From a virus, in the IMG/VR virus record IMGVR_UViG_3300048061_000822, positions 1 to 63,824 of that record: DNA of 63,824 nt. One strand, 5' to 3'. This document shows positions 61,603 to 63,824 of this stretch, one piece after another. How positions within the stretch are numbered: the stretch's first letter is position 1; every line of letters starts with the position of its first letter. The translations under genes were made by a program, and so were the position numbers. The notes under the pieces were generated by a model. That model ran no database searches, was not told the DNA's origin, and saw only the letters and a list, made by a program, of their open reading frames with translations.

Positions 61603-62046
61603 TCAAATATCCTTTTGGTAAGTGGTTTCAATCATCTTATAACCTCTTCTTTCGTACAGGCTTTTTAATTTCTCAGGCATAGAATTTGTCAGATGAATCA
61701 TATTCATTCTCTTTGACCCACTTTCCTTTGCCCACTTCTCTGCCTTAAGAAATAACTTCATCCCACCACCACGACTTTTTTCATCCACAAACCAAAAAGC
61801 CTCAGTTGCTGTCATTACACCATCCTCAAGAGCCGGAAAAAGTATTAATCCAATACCTCCAATAATTTTATCTTTATCCCAAAGTCCAAATATTTTTCCT
61901 GCACCTGAACTAATTAAATTAAACCATCTGTCAGACCATTGACCAATATCAAGGAATACTTTCTTATAGGGCATTAGGTCATAAAAAGAGGTAAGTACAC
62001 CACCTAAGTCTAAAAGCTCTGTTCTATCTTCTACTGACTTAATCAT
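61603..62046 (-). CDS. GNAT-family N-acetyltransferase
   Basis: A 147-residue protein with the GNAT order: IFGLWDKDKIIGGIGLILFP (strands), ATEAFWFVDEKSRGGGMKLF with the acetyl-CoA-binding R-x-x-G-G/A-like segment RGGGMK (about 91-96), AEKWAKESGSKRMNMIHL, and YERRGYKMIETTY, the typical C-terminal F/YxxxGF/Y element. It would transfer acetyl from acetyl-CoA to an amine; the target is unknown. GNAT genes between head and internal-protein genes are common in podoviruses. Coupled to both neighbours by short overlaps. Confidence 0.75.
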   Translation of the reverse strand: MIKSVEDRTELLDLGGVLTSFYDLMPYKKVFLDIGQWSDRWFNLISSGAGKIFGLWDKDKIIGGIGLILFPALEDGVMTATEAFWFVDEKSRGGGMKLFLKAEKWAKESGSKRMNMIHLTNSMPEKLKSLYERRGYKMIETTYQKDI

Positions 62047-63071
62047 ATCATATATGCAATTACCTTGATAAATAAGTGCCTAGATGGACCATCGTGATTT
62101 GCGTCCCCAAGCACGAACTCAATATGCCCTTCCGGTATCATATTTGAGTGCGCCTTTGATGTTGGAACAGAAAGGCTTGATGTACTTGGCCCAACGTTCT
62201 GATTGAGTGGTAGCTGAATATTTTCTACTACAAAAACCGCAGAGCCATCTTGATTATCTCCAATGCTCCCTACAGTTACATGCCCATGTCCATTTGGGTT
62301 TCTGATTTGTACATATCCTTGATGAGTTTGCCATTGAAGTAATGCTTTACTTGCATTAGCAGGAACTTCACCAACTCCAAAAACCTTATGCCTTTGAGTA
62401 CTTGTACCACCGAAATAATGAGGGACTACTTCAACTGGCGTAATAAAGTTCCATCCCGCTCGATCAGAGTTAACTTCACCTGATACTGTTATATTACCTT
62501 GAATATCAAGATTCCCCTGAACTTTACCTTGCACAATTAAGTCACCTTCAATTTGCGCATCACCACCTACCTCGAGGTCGGACTTTTGTAAAAATATACT
62601 ACCCTGATCAGAACCAGATCGAGGCTTTATTGTGAGTGCTTCATAATCATCGTTTGCTATGAATGTCGCCTCACTATTACCTGACTTTATTTTAAGTGTC
62701 TTATCTACAGTAAGTTCACCAGTAGTAACTGCACCACTTACATCAAGCGTGGTTGCATCTATATCACCTGACCCTGATAACTGTGTGTTAATCTGATTAA
62801 TTTTTTCTGACAAAGTAGTGTCTATTAATGATGCCTTGGCATCAATGGAAGCTAAGTTTTGCCATATTGTCTGTCCCGTATTTGTAGAGTCCGTACCAAT
62901 TACACTGACCGAATTTAATAGGTCATTGATTCTCCCTTTTAAATTTACAAAGTTTTGCTCAACATCTATCTGTGCGATTGGGTTACCATAAAATTCACGC
63001 AGGGTTATTGTGTTATTCTGAGATGGAACAGGTTGTCCATTATTATTAAAATCTAAGGGTGTAGATGACAT
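62043..63071 (-). CDS. Fibre-like virion protein with beta-helix-type repeats
   Basis: A 342-residue protein. N-terminal ~60 residues are an attachment-like region (PLDFNNNGQPVPSQNNTITL, FVNLKGRINDLLNSV), then a coiled-coil-like part, then repeated beta strands (TTLDVSGAVTTGELTVDKTL, DAQIEGDLIVQGKVQGNLDI, QGNITVSGEVNSD; about 130-210) of the kind in fibre stalks, and a C-terminal beta-sandwich domain with VTVGSIGDNQDGSAVFVV. Probably a tail or head fibre. Starts 2 nt after the upstream stop. Confidence 0.65.
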   Translation of the reverse strand: MSSTPLDFNNNGQPVPSQNNTITLREFYGNPIAQIDVEQNFVNLKGRINDLLNSVSVIGTDSTNTGQTIWQNLASIDAKASLIDTTLSEKINQINTQLSGSGDIDATTLDVSGAVTTGELTVDKTLKIKSGNSEATFIANDDYEALTIKPRSGSDQGSIFLQKSDLEVGGDAQIEGDLIVQGKVQGNLDIQGNITVSGEVNSDRAGWNFITPVEVVPHYFGGTSTQRHKVFGVGEVPANASKALLQWQTHQGYVQIRNPNGHGHVTVGSIGDNQDGSAVFVVENIQLPLNQNVGPSTSSLSVPTSKAHSNMIPEGHIEFVLGDANHDGPSRHLFIKVIAYMI

Positions 63072-63073
63072 GA

Positions 63074-63824
63074 CTAAAATAAACCAGGGATTAACTTAGA
63101 ATTATTATCAATTGAAGAAATCTTTGAGTTTGCATTTAAGCCTGCCTCCACCTGTGGCTGTATACTTGTTACTAATGCACCGGAATCCATGACGATTGGC
63201 TTATCGCCATCTTCGGCATATAAAATAGACCCACCGTCATCTCGGAACATTCTGCCATCTGATACCACTACGGCATTATTTCCAATATTCTGCACCTTAA
63301 TATCAGCATTAGCGGTAACCACTTCGTAGTTCGCATTGTCAATAGCACGCATACCACCAAACCAATTCTCAACTCCATCCTCAGTTGTAGTGGAATACAC
63401 AAAGAATGCATAGATTTCTTTTACACTCGCTGTGCCATCCGCGTCCGATACATCTACTCCCATTGGGTTACTGTAGTCTGCAGTTAATGTACTAACTGCA
63501 CTTCCATTGATTGCGTTAGTATTATAAACTTCGTCTGCAACTTGGCTAACTGATAAGACTAATCCAGTGCTTGTGCCTACTCCTGTGGCCTCCACCGGAA
63601 GCATTGCGGTTACTCCAACTGCGCATGTTACCCGTAATCTAATTACATCGTTTTCTGAAATTTCTGAGTTTGTATAGCTTCCAGTGACATCAATAAATGT
63701 CCCCGCTGTTCCACTAAGTTTTTCAGTATGAACTATTGCACTTTTTGTAACATTATAAATTTGTATTCTTGAGGTGGCTTCTACATTTTTTACAGCCCAT
63801 GGAAGAACGGTGGTATCCTTGTAT
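63074..63824 (-). CDS. Virion appendage protein, C-terminal part, runs off right edge
   Basis: Leftward gene open to the end of the window (250 codons incl. stop visible). It is beta-rich: SRIQIYNVTKSAIVHTEKLS, VIRLRVTCAVGVTAMLPVEA, IYAFFVYSTTTEDGVENWFG, then VVSDGRMFRDDGGSILYAED. This pattern (RIQ(V/I)YNVT...RLRxTYxxG...YAwwxYxxTTEDGIxxFFGG...xRLYRDDG) is common in phage tail-fibre/appendage proteins. An apparent start at 63604 is internal; the frame continues upstream to 63824 with no stop, and it continues in frame with the gene at 1-221 if the ends are joined. Confidence 0.7.
   Translation of the reverse strand, partial: YKDTTVLPWAVKNVEATSRIQIYNVTKSAIVHTEKLSGTAGTFIDVTGSYTNSEISENDVIRLRVTCAVGVTAMLPVEATGVGTSTGLVLSVSQVADEVYNTNAINGSAVSTLTADYSNPMGVDVSDADGTASVKEIYAFFVYSTTTEDGVENWFGGMRAIDNANYEVVTANADIKVQNIGNNAVVVSDGRMFRDDGGSILYAEDGDKPIVMDSGALVTSIQPQVEAGLNANSKISSIDNNSKLIPGLF

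Overview
The window reads as almost the whole genome of a temperate tailed phage, most likely a short-tailed (podovirus-like) one, AT-rich and with no host chromosome genes visible. Evidence: large terminase, portal and acidic scaffold genes in a row, large ejection-type internal virion proteins, collagen/LamG tail fibre, a replication-recombination module, two tyrosine recombinases and a probable attP made of the 5' half of a tRNA-Thr gene. The host cannot be named from the sequence.

Layout. (1) Positions 1-7315, leftward: first 73 codons of a virion gene, scaffold, portal, large and probable small terminase, small DNA-binding proteins. (2) 7401-9430, integration/lysogeny: leftward integrase, tandem 12-bp repeats, terminator, tRNA-Thr fragment (attP), a membrane protein, a ribbon-helix-helix regulator and a divergent promoter with a perfect 16-bp operator-like palindrome. 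(3) 9430-16199, rightward: HTH protein, Rad52-like annealing protein, PD-(D/E)XK exonuclease, frameshifted RusA, origin-binding initiator that probably contains the replication origin, DnaB helicase, SSB, ParB-like and nuclease proteins. No DNA polymerase is seen, so host polymerase is probably used. (4) 16147-21691, leftward: collagen/LamG fibre followed by a translationally coupled chain of tiny lysine/cysteine-rich genes, HNH protein and two small membrane proteins. (5) 21700-22180, divergent control region with repeats and a poly-C tract. (6) 22181-41275, rightward: about 35 packed early/accessory genes with DNA glycosylase-like, RadC, ligase-like, C5 cytosine methyltransferase, GP88, AAA+, DpdA (7-deazaguanine DNA modification), uracil-DNA-glycosylase-like, SF2 helicase and a second tyrosine recombinase. 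(7) 41272-63824, leftward: metallophosphoesterase, a 5397-residue virion megaprotein occupying a quarter of the window, two more internal virion proteins, an acetyltransferase and fibre-like proteins.

The two ends lie in the same leftward late operon and join in frame (221 + 751 = 972 nt, 324 codons), which fits a circular map. But no major capsid protein, tail-tube protein or recognisable endolysin is present, so a missing segment at the junction is an equal or better explanation.

The most unusual signals are: a recurrent 20-bp palindrome (TGACCT-N8-AGGTCA type) at the starts of genes in all modules; GTGGCGCCAC iterons inside the initiator gene and again in the divergent control region; a 435-bp gene-free stretch with six inverted repeats that may be a structured RNA; the DpdA/glycosylase/methyltransferase set; the basic mini-gene cassette; and the megaprotein with an HExxH motif.
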